Shown: positions 41,933 through 51,515, counted from the stretch's first letter. The stretch is DNA of 59,897 bases from Martinezella miluonensis (GCF_900094545.1 NZ_FMAH01000040.1:1-59897); one strand, 5' to 3'. Made by a program: numbers and translations. The notes: generated by a model not told the origin, from the letters alone.

Positions 41933-43240
41933 TTATTGCAGGGTCGATTTCATCGGCTTTCCGGCGACGTAGGTTTCGACGACGGCGCGGTCGTCGCCCA
42001 TGGTCTGCAACAGGAACAGCTCCTCGGTGAGGCTCTTCGTCACCTCCATCTTCAGCGCCATGGCCGGTGTCGCGGCGGCATTGAGGACGATGAGGTCGGC
42101 TTCGGTGCCGGTGTCGAGCGTGCCGATCTTGTCGACGAGGGAGAGTGATTCCGCATTGCCGCGCGTCATATAATAATAGCTTTCGAGTGGATTCAGGCGC
42201 TCGCCGAGCAGCTGCTGGATCTTGTAGGCTTCGTCCATGGTACGCAGCATGGAATAGCTGGAGCCGCCGCCGATATCGGTGGCGACGCCGATGCGGACGG
42301 GTTTTTCGCGGCGTGCCAGTGCCTTTAGCGGGAAGAGGCCGGAGCCGAGAAACAGGTTCGAGGTCGGGCAATGTACCGCGACCGCGCCGGCCTCGCTCAT
42401 GGCATCGGCTTCGCGCTCGGAGAGATGGATCGCATGGCCGAACAGGCTCTTGGGCCCAAGCAACCCGTAGCGCGCATAAATATCGGTATAGTCGATCGCT
42501 TCCGGGTAGAGTTCGCAGGTGAAGGCGATCTCGTCGTGGTTCTCCGAAAGATGCGTCTGAATATGCAGATCCGGGAATTCTCGGGCGAGGGCTGCAGTCG
42601 CCTCCATCTGCGCCGGCGTGGAGGTGATGGCGAAACGCGGCGTGATGGCCACATGGTTGCGGCCTTTGCCGTGCCAGTCGGCGATCACCTGACGGGTCTC
42701 GTCATAGCCCATCTCTGGCGTGTCGAGCAGGCCTTGCGGAGCATTGCGGTCCATCATCACCTTGCCGCCGACCATGCGCATGTTACGCCGCATGGCTTCG
42801 GCAAAATAGGCGTCAGCGGAGGTCTTGTGCACCGAGCAGTAGGCGACGGCCGTCGTGGTGCCGTGGCGGATCATCTCGTCGTAAAAATGCGTGGCGATAC
42901 GCTCCGCATGCGCGCTTTCGACAAAGCGGCATTCCTCGGGGAAGGTATAAGTGTTCAGCCATTCCAGCAGGTTGGCGGCATAGGAGGCGATCACCTGCAT
43001 CTGCGGGAAATGCAGGTGCATGTCGATGAAGCCCGGCAGGATGAGATGCGGGCGGTGATCGATTTCGGTGGCGTCGTCCGGCGCCTGCGCCTTGATATCA
43101 GTGTAGGGACCGGTCGCGGCGATCACGCCGTCTTCGATCAGCAGACCGCCATCGCTTTCGTAAGCGTAGCTGTCCGTATCATCGAGGCTTTGCGGCAGGC
43201 GCTTGAAGGAAAGCAGGCGGCCGCGCAGAAGAGTGGTCAT
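41933..43240 (-). CDS. guaD: Guanine deaminase
   Basis: The 435-residue protein is of the zinc amidohydrolase type: FIDMHLHFPQMQVIASYAANLLEWL, TTAVAYCSVHKTSADAYF, IQTHLSENHDEIAFTCELYP and CPTSNLFLGSGLFPLKAL, where the metal-binding His and substrate motifs are visible. It turns guanine into xanthine for xanthine dehydrogenase. Its start overlaps the puuD stop (ATGA at 43237-43240). Confidence 0.92.
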   Translation of the reverse strand: MTTLLRGRLLSFKRLPQSLDDTDSYAYESDGGLLIEDGVIAATGPYTDIKAQAPDDATEIDHRPHLILPGFIDMHLHFPQMQVIASYAANLLEWLNTYTFPEECRFVESAHAERIATHFYDEMIRHGTTTAVAYCSVHKTSADAYFAEAMRRNMRMVGGKVMMDRNAPQGLLDTPEMGYDETRQVIADWHGKGRNHVAITPRFAITSTPAQMEATAALAREFPDLHIQTHLSENHDEIAFTCELYPEAIDYTDIYARYGLLGPKSLFGHAIHLSEREADAMSEAGAVAVHCPTSNLFLGSGLFPLKALARREKPVRIGVATDIGGGSSYSMLRTMDEAYKIQQLLGERLNPLESYYYMTRGNAESLSLVDKIGTLDTGTEADLIVLNAAATPAMALKMEVTKSLTEELFLLQTMGDDRAVVETYVAGKPMKSTLQ

Positions 43241-44475
43241 TGGCTTTTTTCTCCGATGGAGCTTTCGAACCAGGCGACCAGCAATTTGCGCTCCTCGGGC
43301 GTCACATCGGTAACGTTGCCCGGAGGCATGGCATGGCTGCGCCCGGCCTGGATATAGATCTCCCGGGCATGCATAGCGATTTCTTCGTCATTTTCCAGCC
43401 TGACATCCTTCGGCGGGCGGACAATTCCCTCATAGACGGGTTCTGCCGCGTGGCACATGGAACAGCGCGTCGAGATCATCTGCTTGACGGCCGGGAAATG
43501 CGGGTCTGAGGCGAATTGCTGGAAAGCCGGCGAGACGGCGTTGGCTTCCTTTTCGCCGGTCAGCACTTTCGGAACGGTCGAGAGCCACACGATGACGATG
43601 AAGAGGACGAGCGTGACGATCCAGGTCCAGGTCGGACGTCCCTGGCGGGCATGCGTCGTGTTGAACCAGTGGCGGATGGTAACGCCCATCAGGAATACCA
43701 GCGCTGCGATGACCCAGTTGTAGGCCGTGCCGAAAGCCAGGGGGTAGTGGTTCGACAACATGAAGAAGATGACGGGCAGCGTCAGGTAGTTGTTGTGCAG
43801 CGAACGCTGCTTGGCGATGCGGCCGTATTTCGGGTCCGGCGTGCGGCCGGCGATGAGATCGGCGACAACGATCTTCTGATTCGGGATGATGATCATGAAG
43901 ACGTTGGCCGACATGATCGTCGCGGTAAACGCGCCGAGATGCAGAAAGGCTGCGCGGCCGGTGAAAAGATGAGTGTATCCCCAGGCCATGAAGACCAGAA
44001 TGGCATAGAGCACGATCATCAGGCCCCAGGTATTGTTGCCGAGCGGCGATTTGCAGAGCAGGTCGTAGATGATCCAGCCGACGGCGAGCGACGCCAGCGA
44101 AATCAGGATCGCGACGGGCACGCCGACATCGAGCACGTGCCGATCGATGAGGAAGAGATTGGCACCGCCATAGTAGACGATGCACATCATCAGGAAGCCG
44201 GAAAGCCAGGTGAAATAGCTCTCATATTTGAACCAGGTCAGATGCTCGGGCATCTGCGCGGGGGCGACGAGATATTTCTGGATATGATAGAAGCCGCCGC
44301 CGTGAACCTGCCATTCCTCGCCATGGGCCCCGGGCGGAAGATGCGGCCGCTTCACGAGCCCGAGATCGAGCGCGATGAAATAGAAGGAAGAGCCGATCCA
44401 CGCTATGGCGGTTATGACGTGGAACCAACGGACGGCAAAAGCCAGCCATTCCCACGCTATGGCGTATTCATACAT
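43237..44475 (-). CDS. puuD: Urate hydroxylase PuuD (membrane protein with a c-type cytochrome domain)
   Basis: The 412-residue protein begins MYEYAIAWEWLAFAVRWFHV with AGGGGAACGGA upstream; the longer frame to 44508 has no site. It has eight or so membrane spans (first part) with HVITAIAWIGSSFYFIALD and a C-terminal cytochrome c domain with the haem motif CSMCH and the methionine-type ligand region HAMPPGNVTDV. PuuD makes 5-hydroxyisourate from urate, using the respiratory chain rather than oxygen directly. It leads the operon with guaD. Confidence 0.92.
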   Translation of the reverse strand: MYEYAIAWEWLAFAVRWFHVITAIAWIGSSFYFIALDLGLVKRPHLPPGAHGEEWQVHGGGFYHIQKYLVAPAQMPEHLTWFKYESYFTWLSGFLMMCIVYYGGANLFLIDRHVLDVGVPVAILISLASLAVGWIIYDLLCKSPLGNNTWGLMIVLYAILVFMAWGYTHLFTGRAAFLHLGAFTATIMSANVFMIIIPNQKIVVADLIAGRTPDPKYGRIAKQRSLHNNYLTLPVIFFMLSNHYPLAFGTAYNWVIAALVFLMGVTIRHWFNTTHARQGRPTWTWIVTLVLFIVIVWLSTVPKVLTGEKEANAVSPAFQQFASDPHFPAVKQMISTRCSMCHAAEPVYEGIVRPPKDVRLENDEEIAMHAREIYIQAGRSHAMPPGNVTDVTPEERKLLVAWFESSIGEKSQ

Positions 44476-44689
44476 TCCGTTCCCCTTTTCCCTTCTTCGA
44501 CTCGGCACTTTGCAAAATGTTGGGGTCGGATGGAAGGAGAGAGTTTGATGCGCCGACTGAAAGCTACGATCTTGTCGGGCGTCGGGAGCGCATTAAATCA
44601 GGTTATAGCAGTTTTTACTAAAATTCCCTCGGCTGCTTGGAGCGGGCCGTGTCCGCGGCAGCGTCTATTTTTTCGACGGAGAATTGCCC

Positions 44690-45022
44690 ATGCGTGGTAT
44701 TCTGGCGCTCGTCTTTCTTCTTTTCGCAGCCTCTGCCATGGCGCACGACGCGCCTTCCGGCTGGTCCTATGATCCCTATTGTTGCAACGGCGATGGTGAG
44801 AGCGGGGATTGCGAGATGATCCCCTCGCGCACGGTCACCATCATCCCTGGCGGCTATCGGCTAACGATAAATCCCGGCGATCATCATAGCGTGACGCGTG
44901 AGCACATCTTCACCCTGCCGCAGAAGAAAGCGATGCACTCGCCGGATGGCGCCTATCATCTCTGTCTGTTTCCGGATGAGAATACGCCGCGCTGCTTCTA
45001 TGCGCCTGACATGTCCGAGTGA
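44690..45022 (+). CDS. Small secreted cysteine-rich protein, function unknown
   Basis: The 110-residue product starts MRGILALVFLLFAASAMA, a signal peptide; the mature part is HDAPSGWSYDPYCCNGDGESGDC, then IIPGGYRLTINPGDHHSV and CLFPDENTPRCFYAPDMSE. Five cysteines and the YDPYCCN start recur in small secreted rhizobial proteins, but none is characterised to my knowledge. GGAGAATTG lies before the ATG. It is monocistronic, followed by a large inverted repeat. Confidence 0.65.
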   Translation: MRGILALVFLLFAASAMAHDAPSGWSYDPYCCNGDGESGDCEMIPSRTVTIIPGGYRLTINPGDHHSVTREHIFTLPQKKAMHSPDGAYHLCLFPDENTPRCFYAPDMSE

Positions 45023-45028
45023 GCTCTG

Positions 45029-45064
45029 GAGCGGTTCAGCTCGTCATCGATCTCTGAACCGCTC
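45029..45064. repeat. Inverted repeat, GAGCGGTTCAG type
   Basis: GAGCGGTTCAG (45029-45039) pairs with CTGAACCGCTC (45054-45064) around 14 bases. It lies 7 bp after the small secreted gene's stop and 60 bp before the LysR stop. No T-run follows. GAGCGGTTCAG-type palindromes are, as I recall, common between genes in rhizobia, so it may be a dispersed repeat as well as a mRNA end. Confidence 0.6.
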
Positions 45065-45125
45065 TATCTCCTTGTTTTTACGCATTCCGGACGGAAAACC
45101 GCTGCGCACTTTTACTGGATTTGCG

Positions 45126-46022
45126 TTAGTCGAGCGGCATGCCGAATTCGCCGAGGATCCAATCCCTGAACGCGCGGATGCGTGGTGTGTGACGCCGGTT
45201 TTCCGGATAGGCGATCCAATAATCGGAGCCGTCGGTCGAGAGCAGATCGAAGGGCTGGATCAGCCGACCGGAGGCCAAGTCATCTGCGTAGAATTCCGGG
45301 GTTAGCACGGCGGCGCCCTGGCCCGCTATGGCGGCGCTCGCTTCGAAGGATTGTGCGCCAAGCCGGCTGCGCGGTCTTCCCTGAAGGCCGGGATCCGGCA
45401 CACCGGCCTCCTGGAACCATTGGACCCACCATGGATCGCCTGCATCGATGATGCGCAGCTTGAGGAGGTCGGCCGGCTCGTGCACGCCGCCGATCGTCGC
45501 TGCCAGGGCCGGACTGAGCATGGGTGTGAAACGCATCTTCATCAGCAGGTGCGCTCGCAATCCAGGCCATGTTCCGCGCCCTGCGCGGATGGCGATGTCG
45601 GACGGTTCCCGCGCGAAATCGATGATCGATCCCGAAGTGGCAAGACGAACGGCGATCTTGGGGTGTTTGAGCTGAAAGGTGCCGATATGGCGAGCCAGCC
45701 ACTGGGACGCGAATGTGGGGGTGGAGTGTATGTGCAGTGTGGTCTCGGCGTCCCCGCTGATCGAGGCCATGGCGTCCTGCAGCATGGCAAAGGCTTCGGC
45801 CACTTTCGGTGCCAGCTGTTCTCCCGCCTCCGTCAATAGTATCTGCCGCGGACGGCGCAAGAAAAGCGGCTCGCCCGTTGTCTCCTCCAGCAGTTTGATC
45901 TGATAGCTGACCGCCGTCTGTGTCATGCCGAGTTCTTCTCCGGCCCGCGTAAAGCTGCCGAGCCGGGCGGCGGCTTCGAAGACGCGGAGCGCATTCAGGG
46001 GGAAGCGTTTGGACAGCTTCAT
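45126..46022 (-). CDS. LysR-family regulator, GcvA-like
   Basis: The 298-residue protein has the LysR helix-turn-helix (LNALRVFEAAARLGSFTRAG, LGMTQTAVSYQIKLLEE) and a substrate domain with SGSIIDFAREPSDIAIRAGRG, which is typical of the GcvA subgroup. It is divergent from a 67-residue DUF1127-like gene across 102 bp. Its target is not evident; the neighbouring xdh genes and the small gene are candidates. Confidence 0.87.
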   Translation of the reverse strand: MKLSKRFPLNALRVFEAAARLGSFTRAGEELGMTQTAVSYQIKLLEETTGEPLFLRRPRQILLTEAGEQLAPKVAEAFAMLQDAMASISGDAETTLHIHSTPTFASQWLARHIGTFQLKHPKIAVRLATSGSIIDFAREPSDIAIRAGRGTWPGLRAHLLMKMRFTPMLSPALAATIGGVHEPADLLKLRIIDAGDPWWVQWFQEAGVPDPGLQGRPRSRLGAQSFEASAAIAGQGAAVLTPEFYADDLASGRLIQPFDLLSTDGSDYWIAYPENRRHTPRIRAFRDWILGEFGMPLD

Positions 46023-46124
46023 GGATAAGCTCTCTTTATGCGAATAGACGATACTTCAATTGGAATTTCAGCATTTTTCACGCCAAACTGCAATTCATAT
46101 CGCTGGTTTAATTGAGGTGTTGCC

Positions 46125-46328
46125 ATGGATTGCTATGTCGTGGAACAGGTGGAAGTAGCCCGATCCACGGTTCTGGCACGGGTTCTGGAATCGTTGATGC
46201 AGGTCCTTGCGAAGCGTGCCGAGCCATCACCGAATCTGGATCTTGAGGAGATGCCGGATCGGGTGAAGCGCGATCTCGGCTTTCTTGACGGGCGCGAGCC
46301 GCACTATCAGGATGATCGGCTTCGATAG
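46125..46328 (+). CDS. Small DUF1127-like protein
   Basis: The 67-residue protein ends LEEMPDRVKRDLGFLDGREP, resembling the C-terminal L-x-x-x-x-x-x-L-x-D-[IL]-G motif of DUF1127 proteins. The first part (residues 13-35) is a helix with a hydrophobic face. GAGGTG precedes the ATG. DUF1127 proteins in related bacteria affect RNA-linked stress responses; the role here is unknown. It is divergent from the LysR gene, which may control it. Confidence 0.6.
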   Translation: MDCYVVEQVEVARSTVLARVLESLMQVLAKRAEPSPNLDLEEMPDRVKRDLGFLDGREPHYQDDRLR

Positions 46329-46518
46329 GCGGCGAGCGCCGTCAGGAGTTCGGCGGCAGTCATGACGGCGATGACTTCCGGGCTCTTGTCTGTGTTGCCG
46401 ATCCGTCAATCGGAAGTGTCAGACGTTTGAGCCATTCTTTCTCGCCGCCCCAGGCCTTCGCGTGGGAAGTTTTTGAATGGCGGGGGCTATGAGTTAGGAC
46501 CCTTGAAATGAGTGGAGA

Positions 46519-46561
46519 GTGCATACCCCCTCCGTTACTCCGTAACGGAGGGGGTATGCAC
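46519..46561. repeat. Perfect 20-bp inverted repeat with a 3-base loop
   Basis: The left arm 46519-46538 (GTGCATACCCCCTCCGTTAC) is the exact complement of 46542-46561, with TCC between them. It is 66 bp beyond the xdhB stop. There is no T-run on either strand, so it is not a standard terminator, and its length and perfection are far above the other hairpins in the window. The rest of 46329-46626 holds no gene. Confidence 0.85.
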
Positions 46562-46626
46562 CATCAACGCGATTTCCCATTGTGACTTCCAACTTTCTGC
46601 ATGCCAGCATTTTGGCACAGAAGGCA

Positions 46627-48966
46627 TCATATCCCCTTGAGCCGCTCGACCGCCATCAGCACCCGCTCCGGCGTTGCCGGCGCATCGAGGCGAGGGCAGA
46701 CGCGGTAATCCGCGACGCTGGCGACTGCCATCGATAGCGCTTCGAGCACCGAGATGCTGAGCATGAAGGGCGGCTCGCCGACGGCCTTCGAGCGGCCGAT
46801 GGTGGCTTCCGTGTTTTCAGACCACTCAGCCAGGCGGACGTTGAAGATCTTTGGCCGGTCGGAAGCGAGGGGGATCTTGTAGGTGGAAGGCGCATGCGTG
46901 CGGAGGCGCCCCTTGGCATCCCACCAGAGTTCCTCGGTCGTCAGCCAGCCCATGCCCTGCACGAAGGCGCCTTCGACCTGCCCGATATCGATCGCCGGAT
47001 TGAGGGAGCGGCCGACATCGTGGAGGATGTCTGTGCGGTCGATCAAATATTCGCCGGTCAATGTATCGATCGACACTTCCGAGCAGGCGGCACCATAGGA
47101 GAAGTAATAGAAGGGCGTGCCGCGACCGGCCTTGCGATCCCAATGGATCTTCGGCGTCTTGTAAAAGCCGGCGGCCGAAAGCTGGACACGGGCGAAATAG
47201 GCCTGTTTGACGAAATCCGGGAAGAGGATCTCCGTTTCACCGACCCGCACCCGATTGGGGAGGAATTGCACCTCCTCGGCGCCAACGCCCCATTTCTCGA
47301 CGGCGAAGGCGACGAGCCGTTCCTTGATTTGCCGAGCGGCATCGAAGGCGGCCATGCCGTTCAGGTCGGAGCCGGACGAAGCGGCCGTCGCCGATGTATT
47401 CGGCACCTTGCCGGTCGTGGTGGCGGTGATCTTCACCTGGTCGATATCGACCTGGAAACTGTCGGCAAGAACCTGTGCCACCTTGGTATAGAGGCCCTGG
47501 CCCATTTCGGTGCCGCCATGGTTCAGGTGGATGGAGCCGTCCTGATAGATATGCACCAATGCGCCGGCCTGGTTGAAGGCGGTCATGGTGAAGGAGATGC
47601 CGAATTTCACCGGCGTCAGCGCAATCCCCTTACGGATGAAACGGCTGGAGCGGTTGAACTCGATGATGGCGTTGCGCCGCACCTGATAGTCGGATGACGT
47701 TTGCAGCTCATCGACGATGCGATTGATGATGTTGTCGGTGACTTCCTGATGATAGGGCGTCAGCGTCCGGCCGGAGCCGGGCTGGCCGTAGAAATTGGCG
47801 CGACGCACCTCCAGCGGGTCCTTGCCGAGCGCATAGGCGATCTCTTCGATCATGCGCTCGCCGCCGACCATGCCTTGCGGGCCGCCGAAGCCGCGGAAGG
47901 CGGTGTTGGAGACGGTATGCGTCTTCAGCGGCTTGGAAACCAGATGCACATGCGGGTAGAAATAGCTGGAATCCGCATGGAACAACGCGCGATCGGTGAC
48001 CGGGCCGGACAGATCGGATGAGAAGCCGCAGCGAGCGGCATAGGTCGCATCGACCGCGTGGATGCGGCCGTCATCGTCGAAGCCGACTTCGTAATCCACC
48101 AGAAAGTCGTGCCGCTTGCCCGTTGCGCTCATGTCCTCGTCGCGGTCAGGCCGGAATTTTACGGCGCAGCCAAGCTTCTTGGCGGCGACGGCGGCCAGCG
48201 CCGCAAACTGGTTGCCCTGCGTTTCCTTGCCGCCGAAGCCGCCGCCCATGCGGCGCACATTGACTGTCACAGCGTTGGACGGGATGCCGAGGACATGGCC
48301 GACGATATGCTGAATTTCGCTCGGATGCTGCGTCGAAGACCAGACGGCAACTTCGTCGTCTTCGCCGGGAATCGCCACAGCGATGTGGCTTTCGAGGTAG
48401 AAATGCTCCTGGCCGCCGATGCGCATCTGCGCCTTGATGCGATGCTTGGCGTTCGCCATCTCGGTTTCCGGCTCGCCGCGCTTCAGTGTCATCGGCTCGT
48501 AGACGAGCGGTGCACCATTGGCGAGTGCGCCGTCGATATCGCTCCAATGCGGCAGGTCGCGATACTCTACCTTAGCAAGGCGCGCAGCCCGCCGGGCGGC
48601 ATCTCTGGTCTCGGCGATAACAGCGAAAATCGGCTGCCCATGAAACTCGACTTTAGTTTCCGCAAGCAGCGGTTCGTCATGCATGCCGTTGGAGCTGGTG
48701 TCGTTGACGCCGGGAATATCGGCGCCGGTGAACACCCAGACGACGCCCGGATAGGCTTTGACGGCCGAGAGGTCGAAGCCGGCGATTTCGGCATGGGCGC
48801 GGTCGGAAAGACCGAGAGCGCCGTGCAGCAGCCCGGCAGGCTCGGGAATATCGTCGATGTAATCGGCGGCTCCGGTCACATGCTTGTGTGCGGAATCATG
48901 GCGCAGCGAGCCATGTATCGACCCGTTGATGACGACCTTGGGTTCTTCGAAAGTGGATTTGTCCAT
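46627..48966 (-). CDS. xdhB: Xanthine dehydrogenase molybdopterin-binding subunit
   Basis: The 779-residue protein belongs to the molybdenum hydroxylase large subunits: ADYIDDIPEPAGLLHGALG (start), RMGGGFGGKETQ, FRGFGGPQGM and HLNHGGTEMGQGLYTKVAQV, and a final ...NPAIDIGQVEGAFVQGMGWL. These motifs line the Moco and substrate pocket. It oxidises xanthine (and hypoxanthine) to urate with the XdhA subunit encoded 3 bp upstream. The XdhC maturation factor expected with this type is not in the window. Confidence 0.94.
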   Translation of the reverse strand: MDKSTFEEPKVVINGSIHGSLRHDSAHKHVTGAADYIDDIPEPAGLLHGALGLSDRAHAEIAGFDLSAVKAYPGVVWVFTGADIPGVNDTSSNGMHDEPLLAETKVEFHGQPIFAVIAETRDAARRAARLAKVEYRDLPHWSDIDGALANGAPLVYEPMTLKRGEPETEMANAKHRIKAQMRIGGQEHFYLESHIAVAIPGEDDEVAVWSSTQHPSEIQHIVGHVLGIPSNAVTVNVRRMGGGFGGKETQGNQFAALAAVAAKKLGCAVKFRPDRDEDMSATGKRHDFLVDYEVGFDDDGRIHAVDATYAARCGFSSDLSGPVTDRALFHADSSYFYPHVHLVSKPLKTHTVSNTAFRGFGGPQGMVGGERMIEEIAYALGKDPLEVRRANFYGQPGSGRTLTPYHQEVTDNIINRIVDELQTSSDYQVRRNAIIEFNRSSRFIRKGIALTPVKFGISFTMTAFNQAGALVHIYQDGSIHLNHGGTEMGQGLYTKVAQVLADSFQVDIDQVKITATTTGKVPNTSATAASSGSDLNGMAAFDAARQIKERLVAFAVEKWGVGAEEVQFLPNRVRVGETEILFPDFVKQAYFARVQLSAAGFYKTPKIHWDRKAGRGTPFYYFSYGAACSEVSIDTLTGEYLIDRTDILHDVGRSLNPAIDIGQVEGAFVQGMGWLTTEELWWDAKGRLRTHAPSTYKIPLASDRPKIFNVRLAEWSENTEATIGRSKAVGEPPFMLSISVLEALSMAVASVADYRVCPRLDAPATPERVLMAVERLKGI

Positions 48967-48969
48967 GGC

Positions 48970-50439
48970 TCAGGCCTCCGCGGTCGCGAAGCGCTTCAAT
49001 TCCTGCGGCGCACCGGCCGTCTCAAGGTAGAAGCGGATGAGAAGGTTCTTGGCGGTCAATTGCCGATAGTCGGCCGAGGCGCGCCAGTCGGTCAGCGGCG
49101 TGTAGTCGTTGTCGAAGGCGTCGCGCGCAGCGGTGACGGCCGCCTCCGTCCACGGCTTGCCGATCAGTTCTGCCTCGACGCTGCGGGCGCGCTTCGGCGT
49201 GCCGGCCATGCCGCCGAAGGCGATGCGGATATCGGCCACATTGCGGGCTGCATCCAGCGACAGATAGAAAGCGCCGCAGGCGGCCGAAATATCCTCGTCG
49301 CGGCGCTTGGAGATCTTGTAAACGGCGAAATGCGCATCTTCCGCCGGGTACGGCACGAAGATGCCCTCCACGAACTCGCCGGGATTGCGGTCCTGCTTGC
49401 CGTAATCGATGAAGAAATCTTCCAGCGGCAGGCCGCGCGTGCCCGCCGTCGAACGAAGCTTGACCGTTGCGCCAAGCGCGATCAGTGGCGGCGGTGTGTC
49501 GCCGATCGGCGAACCGTTGGCGATATTGCCGCCGATGGTGCCCATATTGCGCACCTGCTCGCCGCCAATGCGGTTGATGAGGTTGGCGAGGGCCGGGATC
49601 TTTTCTGCGATCACAGCAAAGGCGCGGCTGTAGGTAACGCCGGCGCCGATGCTCAGCCCGTTCGCTTCCACCGTGATCTTCTGCAGATCGGTCAGGTGGT
49701 TGATGAAGACGGCCGGATTGAGCCGGTGCATCTGTTTCGTGACCCAGAGCCCGACATCGGTCGAGCCGGCGACAACGGTTGCCTTCGGTTCGTCGGCGAG
49801 CACCTGTGCCAGCGCCGAGACGGAACCGGGCACGATGAGGCGATCTTCGCCCTCGGTAATCTCGATGGTATCGCCGCCCTGCATCGCCCACAAGCGGGCG
49901 ATGATATCGGCTCTCGTCCTCTCCAGCGGGTCGAAGAGCGCGCTTGGCCGCTTCTGGCTGACCTGCTCGGCCGCCTTGATGATCGGCTCATAGCCGGTGC
50001 ATCGACAGAGATTGCCCTGGAGCGACTTTTCGATTTGCGCGCGGCTCGGCTTTTCCGTGGTGAGCCAGAGGCCATAAAGCGACATGACGAAGCCCGGCGT
50101 GCAGAAGCCGCATTGCGAGCCGTGGCAATCGACCATGGCCTGCTGTACCGGATGAAGGGTGCCGTTCTTGGCGGCAAGATGCTCGACGGTGACGACATGC
50201 GTTGCATGCAGCGAGCCGACGAAGCGGATGCAGGCATTGACCGACTCATAGTGAAGCCCGCCATCGATCAGCCGGCCAACGAGTACGGTACAGGCGCCGC
50301 AATCGCCTTCCGCGCATCCCTCCTTGGTTCCAGTCAGGCGCCGCTTGAGGCGCAGGAAGTCGAGCAGCGTCTCGGTGGGGCGCAGGCTAGATAGCGTGAT
50401 ATCCTCGCCGTTGAGGATAAAGCGGATGCTGTCGCTCAT
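48970..50439 (-). CDS. xdhA: Xanthine dehydrogenase iron-sulfur/FAD subunit
   Basis: The 489-residue protein joins a [2Fe-2S] domain (CAEGDCGACTV, then CGFCTPGFVMSLYGLW and NLCRCTGYEPI) to a CO-dehydrogenase-type FAD domain with VVAGSTDVGLWVTKQMHRL and MGTIGGNIANGSPIGDTPPPLIAL. It passes electrons from the XdhB molybdenum site to NAD+. It is the first gene of the xdh pair and follows the bdhA gene by 71 bp. Confidence 0.94.
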   Translation of the reverse strand: MSDSIRFILNGEDITLSSLRPTETLLDFLRLKRRLTGTKEGCAEGDCGACTVLVGRLIDGGLHYESVNACIRFVGSLHATHVVTVEHLAAKNGTLHPVQQAMVDCHGSQCGFCTPGFVMSLYGLWLTTEKPSRAQIEKSLQGNLCRCTGYEPIIKAAEQVSQKRPSALFDPLERTRADIIARLWAMQGGDTIEITEGEDRLIVPGSVSALAQVLADEPKATVVAGSTDVGLWVTKQMHRLNPAVFINHLTDLQKITVEANGLSIGAGVTYSRAFAVIAEKIPALANLINRIGGEQVRNMGTIGGNIANGSPIGDTPPPLIALGATVKLRSTAGTRGLPLEDFFIDYGKQDRNPGEFVEGIFVPYPAEDAHFAVYKISKRRDEDISAACGAFYLSLDAARNVADIRIAFGGMAGTPKRARSVEAELIGKPWTEAAVTAARDAFDNDYTPLTDWRASADYRQLTAKNLLIRFYLETAGAPQELKRFATAEA

Positions 50440-50510
50440 GTCGTTCCCGTTTATTCTTCGTTTGTCAGGGCCGGAGGTGCTGGCACGAATCCGGCCCTAA
50501 CCGTATATGG

Positions 50511-51287
50511 TTATTCTGCGGTCCAGCCACCGTCAATCGAGACGTGTGTCCCGGTCACCTGGCGTGCCTCGTCGCTTGCAAGGTAGAGCGACAGGGCGCC
50601 GATCTCCTCGGCCTTGACGAATTCATGCGTGGGCTGGGCCTTGAGGATGACCTCGTTCTTGACCTGCTCCTCGGTCATGCCGCGGGCCTTTGCCGTGTCC
50701 GGGATCTGCTTTTCGACAAGCGGGGTCAGGACGTAGCCTGGGCAAATGGCATTTACCGTGACGCCGAATTCGGCAAGCTCGAGCGCTGCCGTCTTGGTCA
50801 GGCCCAATATACCATGTTTTGCGGCGACATAGGCGGATTTGAAGGGGGAGGCGACAAGGCCATGCGCCGAAGCGATGTTGATGATGCGGCCGTACTTCTT
50901 CGCCTTCATCAGCGGAATTGCCGCTCGAATGGTATGGAAGGAACTGGACAGATTGATCGCGATGATCTGGTCCCACTTTTCGATCGGGAAATCCTCGATC
51001 TTCTCAACATGCTGGATACCGGCATTGTTGACGAGAACATCGACGCTGCCGAAGGTGGAGTTGGCCGTCGCGATCAGATCAGCAATCTCGGCAGGCTTGG
51101 TCATGTCGGCCGGATGATAGATCGCCTTGCCGCCGCCCGAGGCTTCCAGCCTGTTCTTGATCGCGTCAATTTCCTCGGGCTTTCCGAAGCCGTTGATGAC
51201 GACGTTATCACCCTTAGCGGCGAAGGCCGCCGCGATCGCGAGGCCGATACCGCTCGTGGAACCGGTGACGACAACTGTTCTTGCCAT
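50511..51287 (-). CDS. bdhA: 3-hydroxybutyrate dehydrogenase
   Basis: The 258-residue short-chain dehydrogenase has VVTGSTSGIGLAIAAAFA, VNNAGIQHVEKIEDFP, SAYVAAKHGILGL (catalytic Tyr and Lys) and VNAICPGYVLTPLVEKQIPD, the last being the 3-hydroxybutyrate dehydrogenase pattern. It interconverts 3-hydroxybutyrate and acetoacetate in polyhydroxybutyrate use. AAGGAGAGG lies just before the ATG at 51287; the longer frame to 51410 is spurious. Confidence 0.92.
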   Translation of the reverse strand: MARTVVVTGSTSGIGLAIAAAFAAKGDNVVINGFGKPEEIDAIKNRLEASGGGKAIYHPADMTKPAEIADLIATANSTFGSVDVLVNNAGIQHVEKIEDFPIEKWDQIIAINLSSSFHTIRAAIPLMKAKKYGRIINIASAHGLVASPFKSAYVAAKHGILGLTKTAALELAEFGVTVNAICPGYVLTPLVEKQIPDTAKARGMTEEQVKNEVILKAQPTHEFVKAEEIGALSLYLASDEARQVTGTHVSIDGGWTAE

Positions 51288-51515
51288 GATCCTCTCCTTG
51301 GACAGCGCAGCTTCCTGCTGCAATGCAAAAGCGTTTGAACCTAGTCCCAAACCCGCGAACATGGCAATCGTATCGCCGTCAGGTTCTTTCGCGATGCTGC
51401 CGACCGCCATGGCATAAGTGGGAAAGCGGGTTTCTGCGAAAAATTTCGTTTTGCTTTCTTTTCACATTCGTTTTGCTCGCGTATCTGTTGATCTCAAGAA
51501 AACAGGGAGGAATGC

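Noticed and set aside
43516..44772. Plus-strand frame of 418 codons opposite puuD
   Set aside because: Antisense shadow of a membrane protein; the real small gene at 44690 is in another frame.
48058..50394. Plus-strand frame of 778 codons opposite xdhB and xdhA
   Set aside because: It lies wholly opposite two strongly conserved genes; long antisense frames are expected at this GC content. The translation is rich in Arg, Gly and Asp without any motif.
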